From Asanoa sp. WMMD1127 (GTDB lineage: Bacteria; Actinomycetota; Actinomycetes; Mycobacteriales; Micromonosporaceae): DNA of 64,000 nucleotides. The notes under the pieces are model-generated. The model was not told the origin of the DNA. It did no database searches and saw only the letters and a program-made list of their open reading frames with translations. The position numbers were made by a program, and so were the translations under genes. Below, in pieces: positions 40,538 to 49,385 of this stretch (the first letter of the stretch is position 1; every line of letters begins with the position of its first letter). Where the stretch lies: assembly GCF_029626225.1 (NCBI RefSeq), contig NZ_JARUBP010000001.1, positions 1,922,001-1,986,000 on the forward strand, read 5' to 3'.

Positions 40538-41515
40538 ATGGTGGTTGCTCAACGTTTCGGAGCCGGTCATCGCATCCTCGTCACAGGAGGCGCCGGTTTC
40601 GTCCCGTCCCACCTGATCGATGCCCTTATCGCCCGAGGTTGCACGGTCGTCGCGGTCGACAACTTCGTCACCGGGTCGAAGGAAAACGTCACCCACCTCG
40701 TCGAGCACCCGCAGTTCACGCTCGTCGAGGCCGACGTCGCCGACGGTCTACCGACCCATCACCCGGCCATCGCCGGCCGGTTCGACGCGATCCTGCACAT
40801 GGCGTCGCCGGCCAGCCCCAAGGACTTCACGACCCTGCCGATCGAGATCCTCCGGGTCGGTTCGATCGCCACGCTGCACCTGCTCGACCGCGCGGTCGCC
40901 GACGGCGCCCGGTTCCTGATGGCGTCGACCTCCGAGGCCTACGGCGACCCGCTGGTGCACCCCCAGGTCGAGACCTACTGGGGCAACGTCAACCCGGTCG
41001 GCATCCGCAGCGTCTACGACGAGGCCAAGCGCTTCTCCGAGGCGTCCACGATGGCCTACCACCGCTACCGCGGTCTCGACACGGCGATCGTGCGGATCTT
41101 CAACACCTACGGCCCGCGGATGCGACCCGACGACGGCCGGGCGATCCCGACCTTCATCGCCCAGGCGCTGCGCGGTGAGCCGATCACCGTGCACGGCAAC
41201 GGCGCGCAGACCCGCTCCATCTGCTACGTCGACGACCTGGTGCGCGGCATCCTGCTGCTGCTCGACTCGACCGAGACCGGCCCGGTCAACTGCGGCGACG
41301 AGCACGAGCTGTCGATGAAGGACCTGGCCGAGACGATCGTCCAGCTGACCGGCAGCTCATCCACGGTCACCTTCACGTCCCGCACCGCCGATGACCCCGA
41401 GATGCGCCGGCCCGATCTGACCCTGGCCCGCACCAAGCTCGGCTTCGCGCCGAACACGCCCTTCGAAGAGGGTCTCCGGCGTACGATCGAGGACTTCCGC
41501 CGCCGCGCGGTCTGA
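40538..41515 (+). CDS. NAD-dependent epimerase/dehydratase, UDP-glucuronate decarboxylase (UXS)-like
   Basis: 325 aa. Extended SDR fold: ILVTGGAGFVPSHLID (glycine motif, with VPS in place of the common IGS), HMASPASPKDF, MASTSEAYGDPLVHPQ, YWGNVNPVGIRSVYDEAKR (catalytic Tyr and Lys of YxxxK) and RIFNTYGPRMRPDDGR. The HPQ.E.YWGNVNP stretch is characteristic of UDP-glucuronate decarboxylases that make UDP-xylose. A related UDP-sugar epimerase activity cannot be excluded. It supplies a nucleotide sugar for envelope glycans, fitting the LCP, GT4 and sugar transferase genes nearby. Confidence 0.9.
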   Translation: MVVAQRFGAGHRILVTGGAGFVPSHLIDALIARGCTVVAVDNFVTGSKENVTHLVEHPQFTLVEADVADGLPTHHPAIAGRFDAILHMASPASPKDFTTLPIEILRVGSIATLHLLDRAVADGARFLMASTSEAYGDPLVHPQVETYWGNVNPVGIRSVYDEAKRFSEASTMAYHRYRGLDTAIVRIFNTYGPRMRPDDGRAIPTFIAQALRGEPITVHGNGAQTRSICYVDDLVRGILLLLDSTETGPVNCGDEHELSMKDLAETIVQLTGSSSTVTFTSRTADDPEMRRPDLTLARTKLGFAPNTPFEEGLRRTIEDFRRRAV

Positions 41516-41604
41516 GCTGAAACCGCAGGTCAACGCGGAAATTTTTAGCTACCAACTTCGTGCCGTGCCGGCGTTGGTTGTGAGCGCCACCCAGGTTTGC
41601 TTCG

Positions 41605-41610
41605 TACCCT
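41605..41610 (+). promoter_or_regulatory. -10 element (TACCCT) for the first LCP gene
   Basis: TACCCT ends 7 nt before the ATG at 41618, which supports that start over an in-frame codon at 41597. Confidence 0.5.
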
Positions 41611-41617
41611 GAGTGAC

Positions 41618-42865
41618 ATGTCTGCGACCACGTCATCGTCCGGCGGCACCTACGGGCGCGCCTCGGTGCCCGGCCGTACGCCCGGTTCCGCACCGGTCTC
41701 CGGCGCCCCCGTCTCCGGCGGGCCCGGCGGCACCCGGATCAGCGGCCGGGCCCACGTCCCCGGCGCCCGGAGCGAGTCCCGCCCCCGTGGCGTCGGTCGC
41801 GTCGGTGGCGGCGGTGGCCCGGGCGGGCCCGGTGGCCCACGGGGACCGCGCCGGCCGGGGGCACCCTATCGCCGTGGTCCGCAGCCCAAATGGGGCCGGA
41901 TCGCCCTCGTCGCGGTGGCCGGCCTGGCGCTGCTCGGCCTGCTCGGCGCCGGCGGCACCTGGGTCTACGTGCGGGCGCTCAACGGCAACATCGGTCGCAC
42001 CGACCCGTTCTCCGAGATCACCGGCGGCCGGCCGGCCAAGACGGCCAGCGGCGCGCTCAACATCCTGATGGTCGGCACGGACTCCCGCGACCCTGATGCG
42101 GCGCTCGACAAGGCCGGCAAGTGGCGGGCCGACACGATCATCGTGATGCACATCCCGGCGTCGCAGGACAAGGCCTACCTGGTCTCCATACCCCGGGACC
42201 TCTACGTGCCGGTGCCCAGGTCGGCCAACGCCGACTGCTCCGACTCGGAGCGCCACAAGGTCAACTCCGCGTTCGCCTTCGGCGGGCTGCCGCTGGCCGT
42301 GCGTACCGTCGAGTGCTTCACCGACGTCCGGATGGATCACGTGATGGCGATCGACTTCGCCGGTTTCAAGGAGGTCACCGACGCGCTCGGCGGCGTCGAC
42401 CTCAAGGTCGAGCGGACCATCAAGTCGATCCACAAGCCGTTCCGCACGTTCCAGAAGGGCGTCAACCACATGAACGGCGACGAGGCGCTCGACTGGGTGC
42501 GGCAGCGCAAGCAGTTCCCCGACGGCGACTTCGCCCGGATGCGGCACCAGCAGGAGTTCCTCCGGGCCCTGATGGACAAGGCGGCCAGCAGCGGCACGCT
42601 GACCAACCCCGGCAAGCTCAACAGCTTCCTCAAGGCGGTCACCAACGCGGTCACGGTCGACGAGGGCTTCTCGCTGGTCGACATGGCGCTGCAGTTCCGC
42701 AACCTGCGCGGCGAGAACCTGCAGTTTCTGACCAGCCCCTACAGCGGCAGCCAGACGATCGGCGGGGAGTCGGTCGTGGTCTCCGACAAGACCAAGGCGC
42801 TGGCGATGTACAAGGCGATGAACGAAGACAAGATGGCCGACTGGGTGGCTGCCAACAAGAAGTAA
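41618..42865 (+). CDS. LCP (LytR-CpsA-Psr) family cell-wall glycopolymer ligase 1
   Basis: 415 aa from the ATG at 41618. A long disordered cytoplasmic N-tail rich in Gly, Pro, Arg and Ser (about 1-88) precedes one TM helix (about 91-114). The LCP domain follows with LNILMVGTDSRDP, WRADTIIVMHIPASQDKAYLVSIPRDLYVPV, DFAGFKEVTDALGGVD and LDWVRQRKQFPDGDFARMRHQQEF. These hold the conserved Arg and Asp residues that bind the polyprenyl pyrophosphate. It attaches glycopolymers (teichoic acid, arabinogalactan-like or capsular chains) to peptidoglycan outside the membrane. A second LCP gene follows. Confidence 0.93.
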   Translation: MSATTSSSGGTYGRASVPGRTPGSAPVSGAPVSGGPGGTRISGRAHVPGARSESRPRGVGRVGGGGGPGGPGGPRGPRRPGAPYRRGPQPKWGRIALVAVAGLALLGLLGAGGTWVYVRALNGNIGRTDPFSEITGGRPAKTASGALNILMVGTDSRDPDAALDKAGKWRADTIIVMHIPASQDKAYLVSIPRDLYVPVPRSANADCSDSERHKVNSAFAFGGLPLAVRTVECFTDVRMDHVMAIDFAGFKEVTDALGGVDLKVERTIKSIHKPFRTFQKGVNHMNGDEALDWVRQRKQFPDGDFARMRHQQEFLRALMDKAASSGTLTNPGKLNSFLKAVTNAVTVDEGFSLVDMALQFRNLRGENLQFLTSPYSGSQTIGGESVVVSDKTKALAMYKAMNEDKMADWVAANKK

Positions 42866-42932
42866 CAACTGCACCAATCCGGAAGAATGACTGGGCTGGC
42901 CCTCGCCCGACATATCCGACTTAAGCTGACGC

Positions 42933-42938
42933 TAGACC
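42933..42938 (+). promoter_or_regulatory. Possible -10 element (TAGACC) for the second LCP gene
   Basis: TAGACC would place transcription start near 42945, leaving a leader of about 20 nt that contains GGGAGGGG before the ATT at 42966. Confidence 0.35.
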
Positions 42939-42965
42939 GAGGCGGCGGCGGGGTCGGGAGGGGTC

Positions 42966-43997
42966 ATTCCCAGCTCGGAAGACCAGGGGACCAAGCGGCC
43001 GCGCGCGCGGGCCGCCCGCCCACGCTGGGCCAGGATCTTCATAGTCGTCGGCATCGCCCTGGCGGTGCTGGCCGGCCTCAGCCTCGGCGGGCTCAAGCTG
43101 ATCACGGAGCGGCTCGACGACGCGCTCAAGAAGGCCGACCTGCTCGACTCCGACGCCCGGACCGGCGGCGGTGAGCTGCGCGGCCCCCTCAACTACCTGC
43201 TGATCGGCTCCGACCAGCGCCCGACCAGCCCCAACAGTCACCGGGCCGACTCGATCGTCATCGTGCACATCCCCGCCGGGCTCGACCGGGCCTATCTGAT
43301 CTCGATACCTCGGGACCTGCGGGTCACGATCCCGCCGTACCCCCAAGGTGGTTACAAGGGCGGGCAGGACAAGATCAATGCGGCCTTCCAGTACGGGCAG
43401 GGCGACGGCGCCAAGCTGCTCTCGGCGACGGTCACCAACCTCACGGGCGTGCGGTTCGACGGGGCCGCGATCGTCGACTTCACCGGCTTCAAGCGAGTGG
43501 TCGACCTGCTCGGCGGCGTGGACGTCTGCGTGGACCAGCAGGTCACGTCCATTCACACCGGCCACGTCTTCCCCATCGGTTGCTACCGCATGGACGGGGC
43601 GCAGTCGCTCGACTTCGCCCGCCAGCGCTACGGACTCCCCCGCGGCGACTACGACCGGCAGCGCCATCAGCAGCAGATCCTCAAGGCCATCGCCCAGAAG
43701 CTGACCGACCCGACCGTGCTGGCCAACCCGATCAAGCTCGACCAGACCATCCGGGCCATCGGCGGGACCATGACCGTCGACACCAACGGGGTGCCGCTAA
43801 ACGACCTGGTGATCTCGCTGCGCCACCTGCGGGCCCAGAACGTCTCCGGCATCCGCATGCCTTCGACCGGCGCCCGCATCGACGGCACCTCCTACAACGT
43901 CCTCACCGCGGACGCCGACGGCCTGTTCAAGGCGATCCGCGAGGACGATGTGGCGGCCTGGACAGCCGCCAACCCCAAATGGGCGAACAACATCTGA
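42966..43997 (+). CDS. LCP (LytR-CpsA-Psr) family cell-wall glycopolymer ligase 2, probable ATT start
   Basis: 343 aa if translated from ATT at 42966. The first conventional start (GTG at 43065) lies inside the TM helix and would remove the basic cytoplasmic tail (SEDQGTKRPRARAARPRWAR) and half the helix (IFIVVGIALAVLAG). No ATG, GTG or TTG occurs in frame between the TAG at 42933 and 43065. A GGGAGGGG ribosome-binding site ends 2 nt before the ATT. The LCP domain shows LNYLLIGSDQRP, RADSIVIVHIPAGLDRAYLISIPRDLRV, VDFTGFKRVVDLLGGVD and LDFARQRYGLPRGDYDRQRHQQQ. Same ligase role as its neighbour. It has a shorter N-tail than LCP 1. The rest of the gene is secure. Confidence 0.85.
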   Translation: MPSSEDQGTKRPRARAARPRWARIFIVVGIALAVLAGLSLGGLKLITERLDDALKKADLLDSDARTGGGELRGPLNYLLIGSDQRPTSPNSHRADSIVIVHIPAGLDRAYLISIPRDLRVTIPPYPQGGYKGGQDKINAAFQYGQGDGAKLLSATVTNLTGVRFDGAAIVDFTGFKRVVDLLGGVDVCVDQQVTSIHTGHVFPIGCYRMDGAQSLDFARQRYGLPRGDYDRQRHQQQILKAIAQKLTDPTVLANPIKLDQTIRAIGGTMTVDTNGVPLNDLVISLRHLRAQNVSGIRMPSTGARIDGTSYNVLTADADGLFKAIREDDVAAWTAANPKWANNI

Positions 43998-44004
43998 CCG
44001 GGCC

Positions 44005-44010
44005 TAATCT
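44005..44010 (+). promoter_or_regulatory. -10 element (TAATCT) for the rhodanese gene
   Basis: TAATCT ends 7 nt before the GTG at 44018, giving a leaderless arrangement. Confidence 0.5.
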
Positions 44011-44017
44011 GTAGAGC

Positions 44018-44356
44018 GTGTGGAGACCCGAACCCGTGCCGTGGGTGAGTGCCGAGGACGTGCCGGAGGACGCCTACCTGCTCGACGTCCGTGAAGACGA
44101 CGAGTGGCAGGCCGGCCATGCGCCGGGCGCGCACCACGTGCCGATGATGGAGGTTCCGGCCCGGCTGCCCGAGGTGCCGACCGACGCCGACGTGGTGGTC
44201 GTGTGCCGGATGGGTGGTCGTTCGGCCCAGGTCGTGACCTACCTGGCCAAGCAGGGTTGGGACAACGTGCGCAACCTCGACGGCGGCATGGCCGCCTGGG
44301 AGTCCGCCGGCCGGCCGATGGTCAGCGAAGACGGCCAGCCGGCCCGCGTGGTCTGA
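44018..44356 (+). CDS. Single-domain rhodanese-like protein
   Basis: 112 aa. Rhodanese fold: AYLLDVREDDEWQAGHAPGAHHVPM, active-site loop VVCRMGGRSAQVVTYL with catalytic Cys, and NLDGGMAAWESAGRP. It transfers a sulfane sulfur between donors and acceptors in the cytoplasm. The loop size (CRMGGRS) is that of small GlpE/PspE-like enzymes. It lies 5 bp before the GDPD gene, probably in one transcript, though no functional link is known. Confidence 0.93.
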   Translation: MWRPEPVPWVSAEDVPEDAYLLDVREDDEWQAGHAPGAHHVPMMEVPARLPEVPTDADVVVVCRMGGRSAQVVTYLAKQGWDNVRNLDGGMAAWESAGRPMVSEDGQPARVV

Positions 44357-44361
44357 CGTCG

Positions 44362-45135
44362 GTGGGCGAATCGCCGCTGATCTTCGCGCACCGCGGTTCG
44401 TCCGCGGTGCTTCCCGAGCACACGCTGCCGGCCTACCTCAAGGCGCTGGACGAGGGCGCCGACGGGGTCGAGTGCGACGTCCGGCTCACCCGCGACGGCC
44501 ACCTGGTGTGCGTGCACGACCGCCGGCTCGACCGCACCAGCAACGGCAAGGGCCGGGTCAGCCGGCACACCCTGGCCCAGCTCGACGCGCTCGAGTTCGG
44601 CAAGTGGGCCGACACCGACGATCCGCCCGACCCCGACCGGGCCCGGCTGCTCACCCTCGACCGCCTGCTCGGCGCGGTCCGGGACGCCGGCCGCGAGGTC
44701 CAGGTGCTGATCGAGACCAAGCACCCGACCCACCACGGCGGCGACGTGGAGCGTGCGCTCGCGGCCATGCTCCGCCGGCACGGGCTCGACCAACCCCGCG
44801 ACAGCGAGCGGGTGGCCGTGACGGTCATGTCGTTCTCGGCGCTGGCCGTGCGCCGGATGCGCGAGCTCGCCCCCGGCCTGCCCACCGCGCTGCTGATGGA
44901 GCTGCTGCCGTCGGCGCTGCGCGGGACCCTGCCGTTCGGCGCCCGGATCGCCGGCCCCGGCATCCACCTGGTCAAAGCCCGGCCGCGGCTGGTCCGCACG
45001 CTGCAGGCGGCCGGCAACCGGGTCTATGTGTGGACCGTCAACGAGCCCGAAGAGATCGACTTTCTGATCGACCTCGGCGTCGACGGCATCATCACGGACC
45101 GGCCCGCGTTCGTGCTGAAGCACATCGGTCGCTGA
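44362..45135 (+). CDS. Glycerophosphodiester phosphodiesterase family protein
   Basis: 257 aa from the GTG at 44362. GDPD TIM barrel: FAHRGSSAVLPEHTLPAY (catalytic His and Glu), GADGVECDVRLTRDGHLVCVHDRRLDRTSNGKG (metal-binding Glu/Asp and second His), VQVLIETKHP and VYVWTVNEPEEIDFLIDLGVDGIITDRP, here cited in parts. No signal peptide, so it is cytoplasmic. It splits glycerophosphodiesters to glycerol-3-phosphate and an alcohol, recycling phospholipid head groups. Confidence 0.93.
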   Translation: MGESPLIFAHRGSSAVLPEHTLPAYLKALDEGADGVECDVRLTRDGHLVCVHDRRLDRTSNGKGRVSRHTLAQLDALEFGKWADTDDPPDPDRARLLTLDRLLGAVRDAGREVQVLIETKHPTHHGGDVERALAAMLRRHGLDQPRDSERVAVTVMSFSALAVRRMRELAPGLPTALLMELLPSALRGTLPFGARIAGPGIHLVKARPRLVRTLQAAGNRVYVWTVNEPEEIDFLIDLGVDGIITDRPAFVLKHIGR

Positions 45136-45178
45136 ACCAGGCCTTTTCCGGACGGCTCGGGTTGGGCACACTCGGGAC

Positions 45179-46639
45179 GTGCCCGCGCGCCCCGACTATG
45201 CGTCGTTCATCGCCGGCCACGCCGAGGTGATCGAGCGGATCAACTCGGGCGAGGCCGGCCTGCCGATCCTGGGCGTCGTCCTGCGGCTGGCACAGGAGGC
45301 GCTGGGCGCCGCGGGCATGACCTTCGCGGAGTACGGCCCGTCCGGCGGGCGGATCGTCGCCGCGAGCGGCGCCGCCGAGTGGGCGTTGGGCCGGCCCGTC
45401 GACAAGGGTTCGCCGACGACGCGGCGGCTGCTCACCGGGCTGCGTACGCAGGTGCTCTCCCTCGACCGGATCGAGGGCGACTTCCCGCACCAGGCGACCG
45501 GCCAGGGCCTGCACACCATGCTGGTCACCCGGGCGATCCTGGGCGGGCTGGTGGTGGGCAGCCTGCAGGCGTTCTATCACGAGGCCGAGGACCTGCCCAC
45601 GATCGAGCACCACACGCTGATCGAGTTCGTCGCCACCAACCTCGCCCACATGTACGGGCACCAGGCCGGCCTGCCCGTGCACGGCGACGGCCCGGTGGTG
45701 GCGGCCCTGGCCGACGGTCTCGCGATCATCGACTTCGACCGCAAGGTGCGCCTCTGGAACCCCGCGGCCGAGGAGGTCACGGGCCTGAGCGCGGCGGAGG
45801 TGCTCAACGCGACCCTGCCGTTCCCGATCCCGGTGCTCGGCCAGACCCTCGACCACCGGCTCACCGACGGCCGCTGGCTCAAGATCACCGCCAGCGAGCT
45901 CACCGGCACCGTCGACTCGATCGTGGTCACCTTCCGCGACACCAGCGACCAGCACCGCCGCGACGGCGACCGCGACCTGTTCGTCGCGCTGACCAGCCAC
46001 GAGCTGCGTACCCCCGTCACCGTGATCAAGGGGTACGCCGACACGCTGAACAGCCACTGGGACGAGCTGCCGGAATACGAGCGGCGGCACGCGGCCGACG
46101 TCATCGGCCAGCGCGCCAGTGAGCTCGCCAAGCTCGTCGACCGGCTGCTCTCGGCGGCCGACCAGACCGGCCCGAGCGCGGGCTCGCCGCCGACCCCGTT
46201 CGACCTCGTCGAGGCGCTCCGGGTGGCCGAGCGCGACCTCCCGACCGCGCTGCGCCGCCGCCTCCTGGTGCGGCTCCCGGTCGAGCTGCCGAAAGCGATC
46301 GGCGACCGGAGCACGATCACCACGATCCTGACCGAGCTGGTCACCAACGCCGACAAATACAGCGAGGACGGCACCGGAATCGAGCTGACCGCGCACACCG
46401 ACGAGCGCACTGTGGTATTCCGCGTTTCCGACCGGGGCATCGGGGTACGACCCGAACATGTGGAGCGTGCGTTCGACCGCTTCTGGCAGGCCGAATCGGG
46501 TGACCGACGACGGTTTCCGGGGGCCGGACTCGGGCTCTATTTGGTACGAAGGGTCATAGAGCGACAGAACGGGTGGGTATCGCTCCGCCCACGCGACGGT
46601 GGCGGCACCGTCGCCGAAGTGCGGCTCCCGCGCGGCTGA
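45179..46639 (+). CDS. Soluble GAF/PAS-domain sensor histidine kinase
   Basis: 486 aa, GTG start. A CACACT hexamer ends 7 nt before it, so it is possibly leaderless. An N-terminal GAF-like domain (about 15-160), PAS (about 168-255, LADGLAIIDFDRKVRLWNPAAEEVTGLSAAEVL in parts), HisKA with LTSHELRTPVTV (His274), and HATPase with ELVTNADKYS, SDRGIGVRP and FPGAGLGLYLV. No TM helices, so it senses an intracellular signal. No response regulator is adjacent (orphan kinase). The next gene is an RsbW-like ATPase, which suggests a phosphorelay or partner-switch link, but that is speculative. Confidence 0.9.
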   Translation: MPARPDYASFIAGHAEVIERINSGEAGLPILGVVLRLAQEALGAAGMTFAEYGPSGGRIVAASGAAEWALGRPVDKGSPTTRRLLTGLRTQVLSLDRIEGDFPHQATGQGLHTMLVTRAILGGLVVGSLQAFYHEAEDLPTIEHHTLIEFVATNLAHMYGHQAGLPVHGDGPVVAALADGLAIIDFDRKVRLWNPAAEEVTGLSAAEVLNATLPFPIPVLGQTLDHRLTDGRWLKITASELTGTVDSIVVTFRDTSDQHRRDGDRDLFVALTSHELRTPVTVIKGYADTLNSHWDELPEYERRHAADVIGQRASELAKLVDRLLSAADQTGPSAGSPPTPFDLVEALRVAERDLPTALRRRLLVRLPVELPKAIGDRSTITTILTELVTNADKYSEDGTGIELTAHTDERTVVFRVSDRGIGVRPEHVERAFDRFWQAESGDRRRFPGAGLGLYLVRRVIERQNGWVSLRPRDGGGTVAEVRLPRG

Positions 46640-46670
46640 CGATCGCGCCGGGTGACGGGAGGTTGGGGAA

Positions 46671-47093
46671 GTGACGACGGCGGTGGCCGAGGGGTCCTGG
46701 CACGTGGTCGTGCCGCACCACGCCCGCGGCGCGCGCACCGCGCGGCACCGGCTGACCACCGAGCTGGCCGGCACGGTGCCGGACGAGCTGCTCGCCGACG
46801 TCATCGCGGTGACCGGTGAGCTGGTCGTCAACGCGGTCCGGCACGCCCGCCCGCTGCCCGGTGGCGTGATCCGGGTCGACTGGCGCCTCAGCCCGGCCGG
46901 GGTGGTCGCGGTGCGGGTCACCGACGGGGGCGGGCAGGTCCGCCCGAGCGCCCGGCCGGCTGGCCCGGAGGCGCTCGACGGCCGCGGTCTGCACATCGTC
47001 TCCGCCCTCGCCGACCGGTGGGGCGTCGACCGCGACGGCCACGGCCAGAGCGTCTGGGCCGAGCTGGGGGAGCACTCCCACTCCCTGGCGTGA
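46671..47093 (+). CDS. RsbW-like ATP-binding protein (anti-sigma regulatory type)
   Basis: 140 aa with GGAGG upstream. A stand-alone HATPase_c_2 domain: ELVVNAVRHARPLPGG (N box), VTDGGGQVRPS (G1) and GRGLHIVSALADRWGV (G2). There is no HisKA. Such proteins act as serine kinases or anti-sigma factors in partner-switch systems, common in actinomycetes. The cognate antagonist or sigma factor is not next to it. Confidence 0.88.
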   Translation: MTTAVAEGSWHVVVPHHARGARTARHRLTTELAGTVPDELLADVIAVTGELVVNAVRHARPLPGGVIRVDWRLSPAGVVAVRVTDGGGQVRPSARPAGPEALDGRGLHIVSALADRWGVDRDGHGQSVWAELGEHSHSLA

Positions 47094-47133
47094 AACGCCA
47101 GACCGCGACGGGCCACCCGGCCGGGGTTGGCAA

Positions 47134-47139
47134 TAGGCT
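47134..47139 (+). promoter_or_regulatory. -10 element (TAGGCT) for the DUF5926-like gene
   Basis: TAGGCT ends 8 nt before the ATG at 47148, giving a leaderless arrangement. Confidence 0.5.
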
Positions 47140-47147
47140 GTCTCCCC

Positions 47148-48026
47148 ATGAGCAAGAAGCGCCGGATCAAGAACGACGGCACCCCCAAGCGGGAGAAGCA
47201 AACCGACATGTTCTCGGCGCGCCCGTTCGAGGGCTTCGCCGACGAGGTCGAGTGGATCGCCCTGCGTGAGCTGGTCCCGGCCGCTTCCGCGCCGCTGACG
47301 CTCGCGCCGGCGATGGTCGAGGAGTTCGGCGAGCGGCCGGTCATCCTGGCCACCGTGCTGCCGATGGCCTGGCCGGCGATGACCAAGCCCGACGGCCGGA
47401 TCTTCCTCGGCCTCCAGCGGCACGTGCAGTCCGGCGACGCCTCCCGTGACCTGGCGGTGGCGCTGGTCCGCGCGCTGCAGACCAACCCCGGCAGCCCCGT
47501 CTCCGTGCCCGCGCACGCCGGCGTCGGCCCGCGCCTCCAGGACATGATCGTCGACGGGCCGCTCGACATCACGCTGCACGAGGGCTTCGAGTTCTGGCTC
47601 GACGACGACGCCGGCGACGACGCCAACGTGAAGGCGTCACTCGAACGGGCGAATGCGTCGATCTATCCGACCGTCCGGCTGGCCGCGGCCAAGGCGGCGT
47701 ACTGGTGCCGGGTCCCCGACCGTGGCCACGTCCGCTGGGTGCTGCCCGACGAGGAGGACGCCGCGCTGGGCGCGCTGGCCCGTCTCGCGGCCGCCGGCGA
47801 CCTGCTGCTCGGCGAGGGCACCAAGTTCGCCGGCATGTTCCGGGCGCACGGCCGGCTGGTCCCCGTCTGGGACATCCCGCGCGACCCGGAGGCCGCCGAC
47901 TGGGAGGCGCCGGTGGAAGCGTTCGCCAAGCGCTACGCCGACGCCCTGGCCGACGAGTCGCCGCTCGACTCCGCCGCCCGCCGCGCCCGCCAGGGCCTGG
48001 TCGGCCGCCAGCTCACCCTGCGCTGA
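47148..48026 (+). CDS. DUF5926-like cytoplasmic protein
   Basis: 292 aa from the ATG at 47148 ([15 protein letters not shown]). The first 25 residues are strongly basic, then [19 protein letters not shown] and a mostly alpha/beta body with [23 protein letters not shown]. The C-terminus ([34 protein letters not shown], in parts) is Arg-rich. The pattern matches the actinobacterial DUF5926 group, some of which are annotated as PBP-regulating or SEC-C-adjacent proteins. No function is assigned here. It overlaps the convergent arcA gene by 14 bp at the 3' ends. Confidence 0.75.
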   Translation: MSKKRRIKNDGTPKREKQTDMFSARPFEGFADEVEWIALRELVPAASAPLTLAPAMVEEFGERPVILATVLPMAWPAMTKPDGRIFLGLQRHVQSGDASRDLAVALVRALQTNPGSPVSVPAHAGVGPRLQDMIVDGPLDITLHEGFEFWLDDDAGDDANVKASLERANASIYPTVRLAAAKAAYWCRVPDRGHVRWVLPDEEDAALGALARLAAAGDLLLGEGTKFAGMFRAHGRLVPVWDIPRDPEAADWEAPVEAFAKRYADALADESPLDSAARRARQGLVGRQLTLR

Positions 48027-49224
48027 CCCCGTCGCGGAGCATCGGGCACGACATACAGCGTGGTCCGCCCCGGCCCGAGCCCAGCTCTGAGCCCGGGATC
48101 CGGATCACCTCGATGCCGGCCCGCTCGAGCTGGGCGTTGGTCTCCACGTTGCGCTCGTAGGCGACGCACAGCCGCGGCGCGATGGCCAGCGTGTTGTTGC
48201 CGTCGTCCCACTGCTCGCGCTCGGCGGTGACCGGGTCGAGGCCGGTGTCGATGACGCGCAACATGGCGATGTCCATGGCGTCGGCCGCCGCGCGCAGGAA
48301 CGGCGCCGGCCCGTCGACCTGCGGCTCACCGTCAGGACCGGCGATCACGGTGTACGCCTGGAGCGTGTCCGCATATTTCGGATACATGATGACGGCGTCG
48401 ACGTCGACCATCGTCACGATGGTGTCCAGGTGCATGGTCGCCCGCTCCTGGGTGATCGGTACGACCAGGATCGTGTGCGCGAGTTCGGCCGCGAAGATGC
48501 GCCGGGCCAACCGTTCCGCGCCCGCCGGCGTGGTGCGCTCACCCACCCCGATCGCGATCACGCCCTCGGCCAGCAGCAGCACGTCGCCGCCCTCGACCGG
48601 CTCCAGGCTCGCGTCGTAGACGAACTGCGTGCCGACGAACCGCGGGTGGTAGCGGTAGATGGCGTCGGTCAGCGTGGTCTCCCGGCGGCGGGCCGGCATG
48701 GCCAGGCTCGTGACGGCGGCCCGGTCGCGTACCCAGACCGAGGAGTCCCGGGTGAACAGCAGGTTGGGCAGCGGGTCGATGACGAACTCGTTGCTGGGCA
48801 TCAGCGAGTAGACGAGGCCGCCCGGCCGGTCGGCGCTGGTGCGCAGCTCGTCGTGCGCCAACCCGCCGATCAGCACCGTCGCCAACGCCGACGGGTCGAG
48901 ATAGGTCAGATGGTCGGCGACCCGGCGGCGGAGGGTGTCGCCGAGCCGGGGGTCGTCGACGACGCTCGCGGTGATCTCCGCCCGCGCCTCGGGCACCGAC
49001 AGGGCCTCGGCGAGCAACTGCGACACGTAAAGCACCTCGACGCCCCGTGTGCGCAGGGCCGCCGCGAAGGTATCGTGTTCCTCTTGGGCTCGGCCGACCC
49101 ACGGGATCCCGTCGAACAGCAGAGAATCGTTGTTTCGCGGGGTCAGACGGGCCAACTCCCGGCCGGGCCGGTGCAGCAGCACAGTGCCGAGCCGACCCAC
49201 TTCGCTTCCGACATAGTTGGTCAC
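48013..49224 (-). CDS. arcA: Arginine deiminase
   Basis: 403 aa from the GTG at 49224. An upstream frame to 49302 is rejected because a TAGGCT -10 lies 8 nt before this GTG and the resulting length matches known ADIs. Family motifs: [50 protein letters not shown] and the active-site Cys near the C-terminus in [12 protein letters not shown]. It converts arginine to citrulline plus ammonia, usually for ATP generation or acid resistance. No arcB (ornithine carbamoyltransferase) or arcC (carbamate kinase) gene is nearby, so here it may serve nitrogen supply or pH homeostasis alone. Confidence 0.95.
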   Translation of the reverse strand: MTNYVGSEVGRLGTVLLHRPGRELARLTPRNNDSLLFDGIPWVGRAQEEHDTFAAALRTRGVEVLYVSQLLAEALSVPEARAEITASVVDDPRLGDTLRRRVADHLTYLDPSALATVLIGGLAHDELRTSADRPGGLVYSLMPSNEFVIDPLPNLLFTRDSSVWVRDRAAVTSLAMPARRRETTLTDAIYRYHPRFVGTQFVYDASLEPVEGGDVLLLAEGVIAIGVGERTTPAGAERLARRIFAAELAHTILVVPITQERATMHLDTIVTMVDVDAVIMYPKYADTLQAYTVIAGPDGEPQVDGPAPFLRAAADAMDIAMLRVIDTGLDPVTAEREQWDDGNNTLAIAPRLCVAYERNVETNAQLERAGIEVIRIPGSELGSGRGGPRCMSCPMLRDGVSAG

Positions 49225-49232
49225 AAGGCCCG

Positions 49233-49238
49233 AGCCTA
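49233..49238 (-). promoter_or_regulatory. -10 element (TAGGCT) for arcA
   Basis: Minus-strand TAGGCT ends 8 nt before the arcA GTG, giving a leaderless arrangement. Confidence 0.55.
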
Positions 49239-49385
49239 GGCCGTGGTTGTCACCATCCGGGAAAAGAGCCGCTCCGTGAATGCGGCATTCATCCCCACTC
49301 ATTCCCCCGACACATCTTGCCTCAGTACCGGTGTCGCCACGTACGGTAGTTAGACAGCCAAAGCTCGCCCTTGCCGGAGGCAGCG

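Noticed and set aside
45092-47626. Very long minus-strand open frame (about 840 codons) antisense to the PAS kinase, RsbW-like and DUF5926 genes
   Set aside because: In GC-rich DNA the frame opposite a real gene stays open by codon bias. The translation is Arg/Gly/Ala/His-rich low complexity, with no motif, while the plus-strand genes have clear domains and starts.
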